DNA from: Cinnamomum chago
Lineage: Eukaryota > Streptophyta > Magnoliopsida > Laurales > Lauraceae
Direction of reading: 5' to 3'
Length of the DNA: 64,000 nucleotides
Assembly: GCA_038049695.1 (NCBI GenBank)
Contig: CP142457.1
Location: 25,682,501-25,746,500, forward strand
Below, in pieces: positions 34,731 through 46,759 of the stretch. The notes under the pieces were generated by a model. That model ran no database searches, had not been told where the DNA came from, and saw only the letters and a list, made by a program, of their open reading frames with translations. Made by a program: the position numbers and the translations under genes. Position 1 is the first letter of the stretch. Each line of letters opens with the position of its first letter.

Positions 34731-36296
34731 CCTCCTTATACCCTCCGTACCCAGCCTTCACATAGTATTTAGAATTTGTGACTTGCGCACGAGGTTTAGT
34801 GAGCATTCTGTTGCCCTACTCCCTCACGGTCACCCGGATCCGCCCTGTTACCTTTTTATCCATTTCGGGTCAACCCATTCCCTGTCGAAATGCTGCCAAA
34901 CTTTATAGAGACCTTACGCTCTGACCAGTTTTTAGTTTTAGCCGTTTTGTCCGTCTTGCCCGTATTTTCGGTGTTCATGCCCGTTTGTCTGTCTGACTTG
35001 CCCGAGGGTCCGTTTAACCCAGATTTCAATTAAGGGCTCCTCATCTTGTTATGCGTGCTTGCTTGTTCCTAGTTTGCTCGGAGTAGTTCACTATCACACT
35101 TGTCCTTGCATGTCTTGAAATACTTGAGAGAGTGGAGTCTGTGAGATATACCATGGACTTGGTACCCTTTCAGAGTTGAGGGTCCATTGGGCTATGAACC
35201 ACTTTTTGAATGGATTGAGGACATAGGTAACCCTTGGGACGCCTTCAAACACTTAATGGGACCTCGAACTCCCTAGTGAGCTTGAAAGACAAAATATAGA
35301 ACTGAAAGGGTACAAACCTCCCCCGTTCCTCTGGATTCTCGACTCGGCAGCAGTATGGTTGGAGTTCCTCTTCATCTTGATTAGCCATTTTGGATGTCCT
35401 TTAAACTATGATTTACCATCTACAGGTTGGTCGTGCTTGTTTTCCATGGCCGGTGTCGTGCTTATATCGCCCTTGAGACGTGTCGTGTTTATATCGTTGT
35501 TGAGGTGTGTTGTGCTATCGTGATTATATCGCCCTCGTGTTATCATGCCCCCTTCACCTTGTGTGTTGGAGAGGGTATAGATGCATGTGGTTTGCCATTT
35601 TGCTAGAACATGCGTGTTAGTGGTACTGTTTTTGTGATGATCATGTTTTACATTGTTCAGGTTATATACTCATGCATGATATTGCCTAGTTGTACCACTT
35701 TGTTGACATTTTACTGATCTTATTTTGTCATTATTCGTATTTACTTCGAACATGTATTATTATTGATTTTAAACATCTGCGAAGTCGTCGTACTTGACCC
35801 TGCTCACCTTGGTGATGTAGATTTTACCTTGACTTATAGGAGCTTTTGGGGAGGCGGTATGGAGCGACAGCTTTAAGTACGTTAGGATCGTGTTGACAGT
35901 GTCAAAGAAACATCGGGTTTCACATTGAGAGTTTGTAACCTTTGGTGCCTATTTTATATGTTAGTTTATTTCAGTTGTATTGGCCTTTGTTGGCCTTTTT
36001 TTGTTGGGTTGTAATTAATACACTTTTTATATTGTAACTTTAATATGTTGGATAATGATATATCATGTTCCCTGTTTTGCTCTGTATATTATGGGTTATG
36101 AATTTCCAGTCTGAGAAGGTATGATATTTTTGTATGCTTATGTTAAGTGCTGGGTTTCGACATGGACCCGAGGGCCACAGACTTCAAGTTGCAAGGCCAC
36201 TTAAGCTTCTGCGAAATGCTCATCTAAGTGATGAAACTTTGTATTCTCACTCACGCAGATCCTGGTGATAAAAATGCACTAATCATCCCATTAATC
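34731..36296 (+). repeat. Second, older gypsy LTR-like block, truncated by the duplication junction
   Basis: Non-coding. It resembles parts of the preceding solo LTR in order: GAGCATTCTGTTGCCCT then CACCCGGATC (34800-34840, compare 33324-33360); GTAATTAATACA then ATATCATGTT (about 36010-36070, compare 34345-34405); and the CTCACNCANGATCCTGG block near its end. Copy 2 continues further, to GGGGGCGTCACA at 56269, giving a TG/CA-type end. It is cut at 36296, where copia sequence begins. Confidence 0.55.
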
Positions 36297-36307
36297 AACA
36301 TTCTTTG

Positions 36308-39300
36308 ATTAATGACATTAAAGCATTTGTTGCTCTATCCTCTGATGACGCTGTCCTTTTTGCCTCACGGACGGTTCGGTTCTTTGAATGCAAAGGGTAT
36401 GACCATGTTGCTATATTGTAAGAAGAAAAACTTTTGTAATTACTGTAAATACCATAGCCACATTATTTCTCAATCTACTCGCAGGCCTCGATAGAAGCTT
36501 GGAAATTACCAACCAGAACATCCTATGAAAGGACCTCCACAAGGAAATCAAAATCAAACCACTCTCCAGGCTTAGACAACTGATGCAGATGCTTCCTCTT
36601 TAGCATACATGAGTCTTACTCTTGAACAGATTAGAGACATGATCCATAGTTCAGAGTTATGTCAATAACTCTATGGCCTTTGTTTTCTCCTCCATGTGTA
36701 TTTATGGTCAGCCCTTCTATACTGTTTTTTCTTCTCTATCTATGTCTAATATTTCTCCCTGATTCATTGATTCTTGGGCGTTTAACCATATGACCTCGAT
36801 TAACCAACATTTTACAGACATCAAACCATATAATAACACAAGTAAATCATGAACGCTAATGATGACCATCTCTCTATCACTGGTATTGGGTCTATTGGAC
36901 TCACTACCCCTAGAATCATTCACTTATGGTGTCTAATATTTTCTTTGTTCCTAAGTTTTTTTTTTTTTTTTTTTATAACATGGGAACCCGCCGACCCCCC
37001 TTTGGGGGATCATTGGTAAACCCACGGATACATAGAACCACCCACTAGCCCTATGTATCGGGTAAGGCCTTAAAGATTTGAAGGCAGAACCTCCAGGTTA
37101 AAACTGGACTTCCTAACCACACGAATATTTTAAGTGTGGGTCGAACATTTTAACTAATTTGTTATTAGTTAGACAGTTAGTTTATCATGGCTGTTTCATA
37201 ACTTTTTCTTCTTTTGGTTGTACTATATAGGATCAGTAGACTAGGAATGATAGAGACTGGGCGTAAACATGGGAGATTGTTTTGATATCTTTGATTACCT
37301 CTTCTTTTCCTTTTACTAATAATGTTTAGGCCCATTGGCATCATAGATTGGGCCATCTGAATAATGAACGTTTATCTCTTCTTGTTTTTTTTTTTTAGAA
37401 TGAATGTCTGCAATCTTTTATTTCTAATAAAAGCATCATGTCTTCTTCTTTACAATCCAGATGTCATTATTTTTGTTTAAGTAAAAGCCATATCTTACAT
37501 TTTCCCACACACATTTCACGGGCCTTGGCCCCTTTTGATATTGCTCACTCTGATATTTGGGGAATTACTTCGACACTAAGTCTGGTCGATTTTAAATATT
37601 ATATTACTTTCATTGATAATTATACTCGTTATACAAAGATTTGTTTTCTGAGAAAAAAAAATTGAGGTCTTTTCTACATTTCAAAACTTTTACAACCTCA
37701 TTAATACACAATTCAATAAATCCATTAAAACCATTCATTCAAACTCAGGGGGAGAATATATATTTGATAAATTCTCTACTTTTTGTCTCAAAAAGAAATT
37801 CATCATAAAAAATCATGCCCTCATACACTGTAACAAAACAGTGTGGTAGAAAGAAAGAATCGACATATCTTAGAATGTGTCCAAGCTTTTCTTCTAGAAT
37901 CAATGTTTCCCAGAACCTTTTTGGTGTGAGACAGCCCGATCTACAACTTACTTGATCAATAGACTTCCAACTAAGCTATTGAATCAAATATCTCCTTTTG
38001 AAAACCTATTTGGTACTTCTCATTCTTATTCTTACTTACGTGTTTTTGGTTGCCTAAGTTCATCTTTCAACCTCTGAAAGAGCAAGACTTTCTCCTCAAT
38101 CGGCCATTTTTGTTGGACACAATAATGATTATAAATACTTTCTTTGCTATGACCCCGAGGCTTGTCCGATTTGCATTTCTCAAGATATGATTTTTCTTGA
38201 ACATGTACCTTTTTACTCTCTTCCTTCAAGACCTAGTCTTTTACATATCTCTTACCTTCCTCCTTTTTTTTTTTTTTTTATAAATTCTTCAACTCCATTC
38301 CTCCTCAGACGCTGGGTCTTGCTCTTCCATTAGGTACTTTCCCCAGCCCATATTACTTTGAGACATTCCTCTTGGCATTCTACACCTCCTGATATATATG
38401 ATTTTTCTTCTTTATTTACCACATTAGATTTTGTAGCCATCTCTACTACCTATTTACAGGCCACTAAAGAACCATGTTGGCAGAAGGCTATGGTTGATGA
38501 GTTATTAGCCCTTGAATCTAACAGAACTAAGAATTTTGTTCCACTTCCTTCCTCAAGATCTATATATTGGAAGCAAATGGGTTTATTCCATCAAAGTAAA
38601 ACTGATGGTACACTTGATCAATATAAAGCCCATTTAATAATAGAAGGGCACAAACAAGAGTATGAGAATGACTACGAGGGTACCTTTGCTTTCGTTGCGA
38701 ACATGATAATGGTCCGAGTAATGCATATCTTCATGGAGATCTTCGAGAGACAGTTTACATGAACCCACCATCAGGTTATTCATGTCCCCTGGGTTTGGTA
38801 TGTAAGCTCCGTAAATCCTTATATGGCCTGAAACAAGCTCCACGTGCCTAGTTCGAGAGCCTTGGACATGCCATTCTCAACGCCAAATTCTATCAAAGCC
38901 ATAATGATCACTCAATATTCATCCGTCACACTTCTAGTGGTTGCACTGTATTATTATTTTATGTGGATGATTTCATCATCAGTTGCAACAATATCATTGG
39001 CATCGGTCAAGTAAAGTCTTATCTCATGCAGACATTTAAAATGAAGGATCGCAGTGAATTGACATGCTTCTAGGTCTTGAAATTAAGCGCACTCCATTCG
39101 GCATATATGTATACCAAAGAAAGTATGCTGAGGACTTGTCGACCATGATTGGATTCTCCGATGGATGAATTTTTGATACTCCAATGGAACTTAATCTGAA
39201 GCTTTGCACAGACAATGATAATCCTCTTTCTGATGCTACCTCATATCGTCACTTGTTTGGTAGCTTGATCTACCTAACTATGACACACCCCAATATAGCA

Positions 39301-39920
39301 TATGCGGTTCAAGTTGTCAGCCAATTTTTGAGTGATCCTCACAAAAGTCATCTTTTAGCTGTTCAACAACTCCAAGATACATTAAGGGCATGGTCTCCCA
39401 ATAATTATTTTAGTCATCCACCTCTCCCCTTTCTCTTTGGGGCTATACAGATGCAGATTGGGTCGGTTGTCTTGATACTCGGCGTTCCACAACTGGTTGA
39501 TATGCTCTTAGGAGCATCTGTTATATCCTAGAAGTGAAAGAAATAGCCCACACTTTCTAAATCATCAGCTGAGGCTGAATTTAGGACTATGTCATATGTT
39601 TCTAGTGAAATTGTTTGGCTTTGCCGTCTTTTGAGAGAGTTTGATGTCTTCCTTAGATATCCTACACCACTTTTTGTTAATAATAACAGTGCCATTCAGA
39701 TTGCCAACAGTCCAGTATTTCATGAGCGACAAAACACATTGAGATTAATTGTCATTTTATTCGTGAGAAGATCTTGTCTAAAGTTTTTTTATCTCCCACA
39801 TATTCCATCCCACGATCAACTGCAGACATATTCACCAAAGCCCTAACAAAGTCTTGCCAGGATTTTCTCACTTCCAAAAAGCTTGTTCGCTCAACTTCAC
39901 ATCAATTTGAGGGGGAAAAT
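36308..39920 (+). pseudogene. Copia gag-pol pseudogene
   Basis: Recognisable pieces: knuckle ECKGYDHVAIYCKKKNFCNYC; protease DSWAFNHMTS region (the usual DSGA-like motif is altered); integrase HSDIWGITSTLSLVDFKYY and TFIDNYTRYTK, then SNSGGEYIFD; RT fragments [19 protein letters not shown], then [10 protein letters not shown], then LLFYVDDFIIS; an SYRHLFGSLIYLT block; RNase H ending HIEINCHFIREKI, then STADIFTKAL. At least a dozen stops or frame changes are visible. It also contains a SINE-like insertion at 36957-37165. No product is expected. Confidence 0.82.
36957..37165 (-). mobile_element. Candidate tRNA-derived SINE
   Basis: About 205 bp inserted in the copia protease region. The plus strand starts with an 18-nt T run, i.e. 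a poly-A tail on the minus strand. The minus strand near its head has an A-box-like GTGGTTAGGAAGTCC and a B-box-like GGTTCTGCCTTCAAATC, about 35 bp apart, as in RNA polymerase III promoters of tRNA-derived SINEs. No family name is assigned, and target duplications were not found with confidence. Confidence 0.5.
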
Positions 39921-39924
39921 AGAG

Positions 39925-40194
39925 TGAATGATCCAGCCCAAAGCTAAGGCCCAACCAATGGCCCAACATCTTAGATGGATCAAAGCCCAACAGTCTAATA
40001 ATATCCCACAAGGATATTCTATTGGTTAAACATACTGTATATAGAATTAAACAGTTGGACAGATACTTATATTTTTCCTTTAATGCTTGATGTAATCTTC
40101 TGTAATTCCTGCCTTCTATGGCAAATACACTAATATAAATATGGGTGTTAATCCTCAAACAAGACCACCAAGAATTCTCCACTTTCATCTTACA
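39925..40194 (+). repeat. 3' LTR of the junction copia element
   Basis: Begins TGAATGATCCAGCCC right after the purine tract TTTGAGGGGGAAAATAGAG and ends CATCTTACA. A TATATAAATATGG stretch lies inside. The 5' LTR is not in the window. Boundaries are inferred from TG...CA and the tract. Confidence 0.65.
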
Positions 40195-40639
40195 TTTCTG
40201 ATTAGGTTAAGATCCAAATCCTGGTCATAACTACACTCTTGTAGGAGATTGGTTGTGGACCCCACATGGCCCACCCTTTGATTAAAAACCCGATAATCTA
40301 AAAGAGTATTCATGGTTGACCCCTGTTGTGCAAGTTTTCAAGTGGTTTGGGCTACCAAATCAACGCTCCAAAGCTATTGCACGTATAACTCTATATGAGT
40401 TATGAGCTTTTGAAAAATCACGCAATAACCCCATGTTTTCTTTGTTTTCTTGAAATAGCCCTGAAATCATGTTGCTTGAAATATTTGAGTCCATTTGAGA
40501 CCTAATTGATCCTTTGGCACCTTGTAAGTGTGTGTCAGAGTTCCATGTGCCCCATCATTAATGTCCAAAGCATTAAATAACCAGTTTTCTTAATCTTCAT
40601 CAAATAATGCAAATTGATTTACATCATTCTCCCGCACTT

Positions 40640-41402
40640 TAAAAAAAATTGTAATTAAATTATGATGCCACATCGATTTTGGACAAGAAAGATTTTCAAT
40701 TCCACAAATCTTTGTGAGATCTCTATTATTGAGGTTGTAGTTGGATGGTATACTTGCACAATCCATGTGTCACGTCAATTCAATCCGCCCAATGTGTTTT
40801 GATCCAATAACGCATGATCAAATCACAAATGGGTGTAGGTTGAGATCTGCTTATATAGACCTCCATGAATGGATCTTCAAAGGAGTGTATCTCAATATGA
40901 CCATCTTCCTTGAACAAAGGATCTAGGTACTCTTCCATACTCTTTTAGTGCTTTATTCATGATCATTGCAATAAGACATTGACGTGTAGTATGCATCAAA
41001 CCTTCTATCATCGGGTACACATTGAAGATCAGCATGTCCTCATAAATATCAACATTTTCATGACCATTCACATTTTTGTCGCATGCGGGTAGGTCACATT
41101 CATCATCTAAGTACACATCAAATATTGGAGGCTAAGACCAATTGTCTTTCTTTGATGTTGATGATCGGGACCTATCACCATAGAACATCTCATCATCACC
41201 ATCGTTATCCGATCCGTCATCTTCATCATCATCATATATGGCTCCATCATAATCATACTAATCTTCCTCCAATTCATTGTTAAAATCATTAGGATGATGT
41301 GGATGAACCATATGCTCTGAGCATTGGGGTTAACTACTCAACTTGCGTTCATATATTCTAAATTTCTACATCCCTCGGATTTGGTTCATGACTTGCATTC
41401 AT
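40640..41402 (-). pseudogene. gag-like ORF remnant of the small gypsy-like element, copy 2
   Basis: Homologous to 17405-17932. It has acidic stretches and the block DDECDLPACDKNVNGHENVD, in a frame that differs from the first ATG by indels. The internal stop near the start seen in copy 1 is not conserved exactly. Not recognised beyond a retroelement gag-like leader. Confidence 0.45.
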
Positions 41403-41864
41403 CCTTGTCAGGGCAGCATAACTAGAGAGATGGATTCACAAAAAATCAAAATCAAATGATCGTTGCTTTGATACCAACTGAGGCAATCCTGTTTTAAAAA
41501 AGTCAGACTAACTATGGCCCGTTAAATCCAAACTAGAAAATCCAGCAAATAGGGTTATCTACTTGTCGCATACAATTAATAGAAAATATCAACATTTAAA
41601 TGAGCAAAGAACAATTTCTCAATCCTCTAGTAACCACAAGGTATTAAAGGGAAAGGAAAAGAACAAGGAAAAACACTGCATCTCTTCTTTTTAATTTTTA
41701 CTACAGCAAAAACAAAACCTGCAAACATTGTACTATTGTAGTCGACTGGTCGATTGTATATAGAGCATACAATTTATCAAAGAAAAAGATATCTCTAGGA
41801 AAGCCTACCAATTAGCTTCTTACAATTAGAAGCCCCACTGATAAGAAGTCCCATCGGAGGCTGA

Positions 41865-43395
41865 TTGCCATCAAATATGGTGAGGACATATAGGGGTGGT
41901 GGCCTAAGATGTGACGGGTGTATGGAGGGCTATTGCTTCAATTGGAGATAAATTCAATATGAGGGGGGAAACCTTACACAAAGGGGTGGGTTTTGTGGTG
42001 GGAGATGGTAGAGAAGTTAGGTTTTGGTTGGGGTGGGACCTTTGTATAGTTTGTTTTCCAGACTGTCTAGATTAGCGATTAAGAAGGATTATTCCGTCAG
42101 TGATTGTTTTGAGGTGAGGAGTGGTTGTATTATATGAGAGGTCACTTTTAAGAGGAGTCTACAACAGTTGGAGAGGAGCCAATATGAGAAGTTATTGAGT
42201 GTTCTTACTTACACATTTTTTTGCAGGGACTCTAAGGACTCTTGGATTTGGAAACATTCAATCTCCGGAGAGGGAACTCCCTCTCATAGAGCCCCTTCTT
42301 CCGTTGTGTGGTTGGGGCTGGTTCCTCTTAGAGTCGAGGCTTTTTGTTGGTGAGCAGTTGCAAGGAAAATTGCCACGGTGGATAATCTAAGGAGGAGAGG
42401 GTTATCTTCTATCAATTTTTCAAATGTTTGCGTAATGTATGGAAAGGAAGAGGACTCGGGCAATCATCTTTTTCTTCATTGTGAGGTGGCGTCCTATGTT
42501 TGGAGGAACTTTATCGAGAGATGCAGTCTTGCTTGGTGTTGCCTGAAGAATATTACAGAGGTGGTCCATTCCTGGTTGGGAGGGTGCTTTATGGAGTGTT
42601 GTGGAGGATAATCTCATTTGCCATCTTATGGTCTATTTGGAAGGAAATGAACGAAAGGATATTCAGGAGCACTTCTTCCTCGTTAGAGGATTTGATATCT
42701 AAAATCGCTTTCAAAATTGTGAAATGGGCTTTGATTAGAAAGGAGTCCTTCGAGTTTTATTTTGATGATATTCTTTCTAATTGGGGAGCTTGCATGGGAT
42801 GTTGCTCGCGTAAGGAGATGAGATCTATTCCTTGGATTTCCCTCCTTATGGAGTTTTAAAGTTTAATGCGAATGGTGCTTTAAGGGGTAAGCTAGCCCAG
42901 TGGGAATTGAAGGAGTGCTTCGCAATAGTAAGGGTGATGTCGTTCTTATGTTCTCTAAGCATGTTGGTGTGTGCAACTCTAATAAAGTGGACGTACTAGC
43001 AATTTTGGAAGGTCTTAAATTGTTCTCAACAAGAAATAGTGGTGCCCTTGTGTTAGATAGTGATTCTTCAAATGCAATTGCGTGGGTATCTAACTGAAAG
43101 TCTAACCCATGGAAATTTCAATTCCTCTTCAATGAAATTAGGGAGATTTCAACTTATATTAATGTCTCCTTCCGTCATGAGATTAGATCTGTCAACTCAA
43201 TGGCAGATGTGCTAGTAAAAAGCAAGGGGTAGATAGGTTATTTCCTTAGGGGGGTATCATCTTGTAATTGGAGTTGTGGCTGGTGCTTCTCCCTTGCACC
43301 TTTCAACTCTTCTTTTCTTTTAAGTCTTAATGTATTCTTTTCTTCCTTCTTTTAATAAAATATTTGTTACCGTTTTAAAAAAAAAAAAAAGTCTT
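41865..43395 (+). pseudogene. 5'-truncated LINE fragment, copy 2
   Basis: Same fragment as 18364-19975: LVWLGLVPLRVEAFCW, the zinc-binding CVMYGKEEDSGNHLFLHCEVASYVW, AILWSIWKEMNERIF, and the RNase H part LDSDSSNAIAWVSN (42900-43100), then an A-rich tail at 43375-43391. The frames are less damaged than in copy 1, and the G run is only six bases. Confidence 0.8.
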
Positions 43396-43771
43396 AATCA
43401 CATCAAGCTTTAATTTCTAAAAAAATCAAAGGAAGTCACAATTTGCCCAAATCCTAGTCGTCACTGTACTCTTCTAACAGATTGGCATGGACCACCCTTT
43501 GATGAAACAAAGCCAACAACATGAAAGAGTATTCATAGGGGACCCCTACGGTGCAAGTTTTCAAGTGGGACGAGTTTGGAATGGCCCACCAAGTCAAGGC
43601 TCCAAAGCTGTTGCACGTACAACTCTACTTGAGACTCTTTTGAGACCCAATTGATCCACTGGCTCTTTGTAAGTGTGTCCAGGTTCCTATACTTGATCAC
43701 AAGCATCCAAATTTTCCAAAGCATTAAATAATCAATTTCCTTCTTCCTCCACTGTTGTAATTTGATTGGCA

Positions 43772-44224
43772 CTAGAAAGTAGAAACCCCCCTCTTTTTAG
43801 AAAAGGATAGAGAGGATGACCCATTCAATCCTTTTCCTACTTTATGCCATCCCTGCCTATAGTTTACTGACAACAGTTGTAGATGCTCAGGGTATATGCT
43901 CTATTGATAAGAGTGTCCAATGTAAAAAAGAATAGATTTTTCTCTTACCCAACACACACCTCAGGCTCAGCAGGAGAAGGGCCGCCCTCTTTGAAAAGTT
44001 ACCACTTGATGGGACATGTGTCCTTAGACTTACCTGGCCAGACTGGCCAGCTGCACCTTCTTGCTACATTTATGAGCATATGCCCAAATGAATCCGTTGT
44101 TAATAAGTAGGCACATCTCCCCAAACTTTGACTTTTTGTTCCATATCTTATGTTACAGACTTACAGTGACTCAGGCTTAGACTACTGTGATTTCACCCTA
44201 ATTACTTCAGTACACACTGACTCA
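43772..44224. other. Spacer upstream of PR-5, proximal part
   Basis: Collinear with about 20364-20935 minus the 108-bp tandem duplication. No coding sequence or recognised element. Confidence 0.6.
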
Positions 44225-45280
44225 AAACCCAGTGGGGGCAAATATATATCCATGGTAAATAAGTTTTGATTGGATTAAAGTTTTATACAGTAGGAAAGAA
44301 ATAAAATGAAAGTTCTTTTAAGTGGGTTAGATTTCAAGTATTAAGGTATGACGATTGAATAATAAAATGATATATGATACACTCGGATATCTATTATATG
44401 TAAGTATATATTAATGGACAAAAAAAAGTTCTCTTACGAGATACCTTCCTTTCTTATGCATGTAATTTATAGGTTACAATTTAAGACTTTATTATTTAAA
44501 GCCTCAAAAAAAAGTAATGATATCGTCCCATATCTAAAATTTAAATCATTCAAAAGCATGGTAAAACCTCAAAAAGCAGTAATGACATCGTCCCATATCT
44601 AAAATTTAAATCATTCAAAAGTATGGTTCCAGTAGTTTTTATCTCTTTAATATAAATTTCTTTAATCAGATTTTTCTAAAATAGATAATAATTAAAAAAA
44701 TACAACTATATTTCTTTATCGACAATGGATAAAACTTCAATTGAACTAAAACTTAATGTAATAATAGAACCCAAACAAACATTATTTTTAAGCGGATAAA
44801 ATTTCAATATAAGCCACAGAGATGGAAATTACATATTAGCATGTTGTGAAATTAGTATATCCATGCAATGTAAAATAAAATAAAATTATAAAAGAGAAAG
44901 TGGGTTCGTTGTTCTTCTTTTTTATTTATTCGTCTAAGTCTCTACAAGTCTGTCACCTCTAGATCATGAGATTTAGGGCAAGTGTAGATGGATTAGAATG
45001 AATATTAAAAAAATCTCTTCCCTAATCTCCATCAAGCATTCTTTATTTGATCTCATTTCCTTCATTTCATTTTCTTTCTTTTCCTTTCCTTTTTCATTTT
45101 AAATATTCCCTAAAATAAACAATATTTTTATTTCCTTTTTTATATGATTCAAAATCATATTAAAAAAATTCTTAAATAATGTATGGCCACATGATGGAGC
45201 GGCCAAAGTGGTATTATGAGGGGAGCTTATGATGTAAGGGTGGGGCATGGCCCCTACCCGCCCCCCTAGGTCCGCCCCTA
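44225..45280. mobile_element. Candidate non-autonomous hAT-like insertion private to copy 2
   Basis: 1056 bp present in copy 2 only, bracketed by GACTCA at 44219-44224 and 45281-45286. The corresponding site in copy 1 is a single TGACTAAGGATTAGCC stretch. The right end reads CCGCCCCTA, the reverse complement of TAGGGGCGG, which matches hAT-type termini in this window. The left end contains CAGTGGGGGC near 44230. No coding capacity. An internal tandem repeat of about 75 bp (ATCGTCCCATATCTAAAATT at 44522 and 44586) is visible. The target duplication would be imperfect at 8 bp, so classification is tentative. Confidence 0.45.
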
Positions 45281-46048
45281 GACTCAGGCTTAGCCACGGT
45301 TGGATTTGTGCTGATCCGAGGATGTTCCATAGAGAAGAACCCTATATTCCTCTTCCTCCCTCCAAAAGGAAATCAAAATCTTCTTAGTAAAAGATACACA
45401 GAAAAAAATCTCATCATGAATGAGTAAGCTATGTAAAACCCCCAAAAAAAATTTCTTTCTATGAAAAATTCTACTTCTATACTTGTACAAAAGGATACTG
45501 GCACGTTTACTTAGAAGAATTTTTGAAGAGGAATTAAAGTTGTTGGGATTTATAACATGATGTGACAACTTGTTTTCTAAGCATTCCAAATACTCTATTT
45601 GATGGAAAAATTCAGAATTTCAGACCACTTAAAAAATACATTTTCAGCCCAATAAATTTCAAGAAAGGTTGAGCATTTAGAATTCTTATATTTAGGGAGG
45701 CAGCATTTGAAATCCTCACAAGTCTTCGAGAGAAAAAAACGAGTAACAATTCTTCTAATCAAAGAGGCAATCTCCTTGGCAACCTTTCACTATGAAATTG
45801 ATATCTCATACTTTATTATGGTGCGGGTATCATAATGCCTGCTCCTATGGACCGTGTCACATGGTAAAAGATCTTATCCTCTTAATTTTTCTACTTTATA
45901 TCACCTTGTCCCCTACAAAATTAAGTCAACAAAGACCTAACATTAATCTAACAGCAAAATCCGACACGCATACGACATCACAGCCGCCACCCTCCTATAA
46001 AAGGCCCCTTTAACACAACCATGCATGAATAGAAACAAAGGGGCAAAA
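45281..46048 (+). promoter_or_regulatory. Promoter region of the intact PR-5 gene
   Basis: A TATA box TATAAAAG at 45996-46003 lies 53 bp upstream of the ATG. A GCC box AGCCGCC lies at 45982-45988, 8 bp upstream of the TATA box; GCC boxes bind ERF-type factors and are known ethylene-response elements of basic PR genes. The arrangement predicts stress/ethylene-inducible expression. The upstream region has no other recognised site. Confidence 0.65.
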
Positions 46049-46759
46049 ATGACTCCCTCAGACAAACTTCCTCTCCTCTTCCTCCTCCTCACCATCTTCA
46101 TCTCTACCACCCATGCAGCCACCTTTGTAATCCGAAACCAATGTCCCTACACTGTTTGGGCTGCAGCTGTCCCCGGCGGGGGCCGGCGGCTCGACAGGGG
46201 CCAGTCATGGACCATCAATGTGCCAGCAGGAACCGCCGGTGCCCGCATCTGGGGCCGCACTGGGTGCAACTTTGATGCCAGTGGCCGTGGGCACTGTCAG
46301 ACCGGTGACTGCGGCGGTGTCCTCCAGTGCTCCGCCTACGGTGTGCCGCCGAACACTCTTGCTGAGTATGCTCTGAAGCAATTCTCCAACCTTGACTTCT
46401 TCGATATATCGCTGGTGGACGGGTTTAACATCCCTATGGACTTCAGCCCCACCGGTGGCGGTTGCCGGGGCATCCTGTGTACTGCTGATATCAACGGGCA
46501 GTGCCCGAATGTGCTGAGGGTGCCCGGCGGTTGCAACAACCCCTGCACTACGTTCAAGACCGATGAGTACTGTTGCAATTCCGGCAGATGTGGGCCCACC
46601 AACTATTCTAAGTTCTTCAAGCAGAGATGCCCACATGCTTACAGCTACCCTAAGGATGATCCTACGAGCACATTTACATGTCCCAGTGGTGTGAACTACA
46701 GGGTGGTGTTTTGCCCCACAGGCTCCTCTACCTCCTCTCTTCCTCTCTCCTCTCAGTGA
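46049..46759 (+). CDS. Osmotin/thaumatin-like protein (PR-5 family)
   Basis: Encodes 236 residues, the usual size of an osmotin-type PR-5 precursor. The chosen start is MTPSDKL (46049), not the in-frame ATG at 46025, because a signal peptide follows at once (hydrophobic [12 protein letters not shown], cleavage likely after THA at residue 23). The mature part has the 16 conserved cysteines (eight disulphides) and the thaumatin signature around [20 protein letters not shown] at 69-88. The acidic-cleft residues are R66, E106, D119, D124 and an Asp of the 203-204 pair. The product is secreted or vacuolar, with only a short tail after the last Cys. Family members are defence proteins that act on fungal cell walls or membranes and are induced by pathogens, ethylene or osmotic stress. 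Single exon. A nearly identical pseudogene lies about 24.4 kb to the left. Confidence 0.95.
   Translation: MTPSDKLPLLFLLLTIFISTTHAATFVIRNQCPYTVWAAAVPGGGRRLDRGQSWTINVPAGTAGARIWGRTGCNFDASGRGHCQTGDCGGVLQCSAYGVPPNTLAEYALKQFSNLDFFDISLVDGFNIPMDFSPTGGGCRGILCTADINGQCPNVLRVPGGCNNPCTTFKTDEYCCNSGRCGPTNYSKFFKQRCPHAYSYPKDDPTSTFTCPSGVNYRVVFCPTGSSTSSLPLSSQ

Larger units (their letters stand above)
13134..36296. repeat. Segmental duplication, copy 1
   Basis: Collinear with 40195-56236. Anchors (copy 1/copy 2): 13134/40594, 17405/40868, gypsy-like PBS 17997/41465, PR-5 start 21686/46049, 26351/47230, 27381/about 50587, LTR start 27802/51017, copia LTR 29253/52749, 36291/56231. Copy-1 specifics: an hAT insertion (13406-17396) and about 3.5 kb at 22865-26350 not in copy 2. 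It lacks the block 47385-48955 (with the TL29 last exon), a 1.06-kb insertion (44225-45280), a 0.79-kb block (49801-50586) and about 280 bp equivalent to 52261-52540. The true left end may lie outside the window, because the Tekay-like element interrupts it. Confidence 0.9.
36297..40194 (+). mobile_element. Decayed Ty1/copia element at the duplication junction
   Basis: Plus-strand remnants in the normal order: gag zinc knuckle (36380-36490), protease region (about 36770-36840), integrase (37330-38260), RT (38455-39300), RNase H (39440-39850), polypurine tract (39909-39924) and a 3' LTR of about 270 bp (39925-40194). The 5' end is missing: at 36297 the sequence changes abruptly from LTR-type DNA (matching 56231-56236) to copia gag. 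Many stops and frameshifts make it older than the other elements here. Because it separates the two segment copies, its truncation point is probably the tandem duplication breakpoint. Confidence 0.8.
40195..43771 (-). mobile_element. Small gypsy-like LTR element, copy 2
   Basis: Same element as 13134-20363 without the hAT and Tekay insertions. Left LTR remnant 40195-40625; purine tract on the minus strand at about 40627-40645 (AAAGTGCGGGAGAA); gag-like remnant to 41402; PBS TGGTATCAAAGC (minus) at 41465-41476; right LTR 41479-43771 with the LINE fragment inside. Only about 0.85 kb of internal sequence and no pol, so it is an internally deleted or non-autonomous family. Confidence 0.65.

Noticed and set aside
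37370-37400. Intron-like T-rich tract plus AG in the junction copia
   Set aside because: Copia pol normally has no intron here; simple T-run expansion is a better explanation, as at 36957 and 38263.
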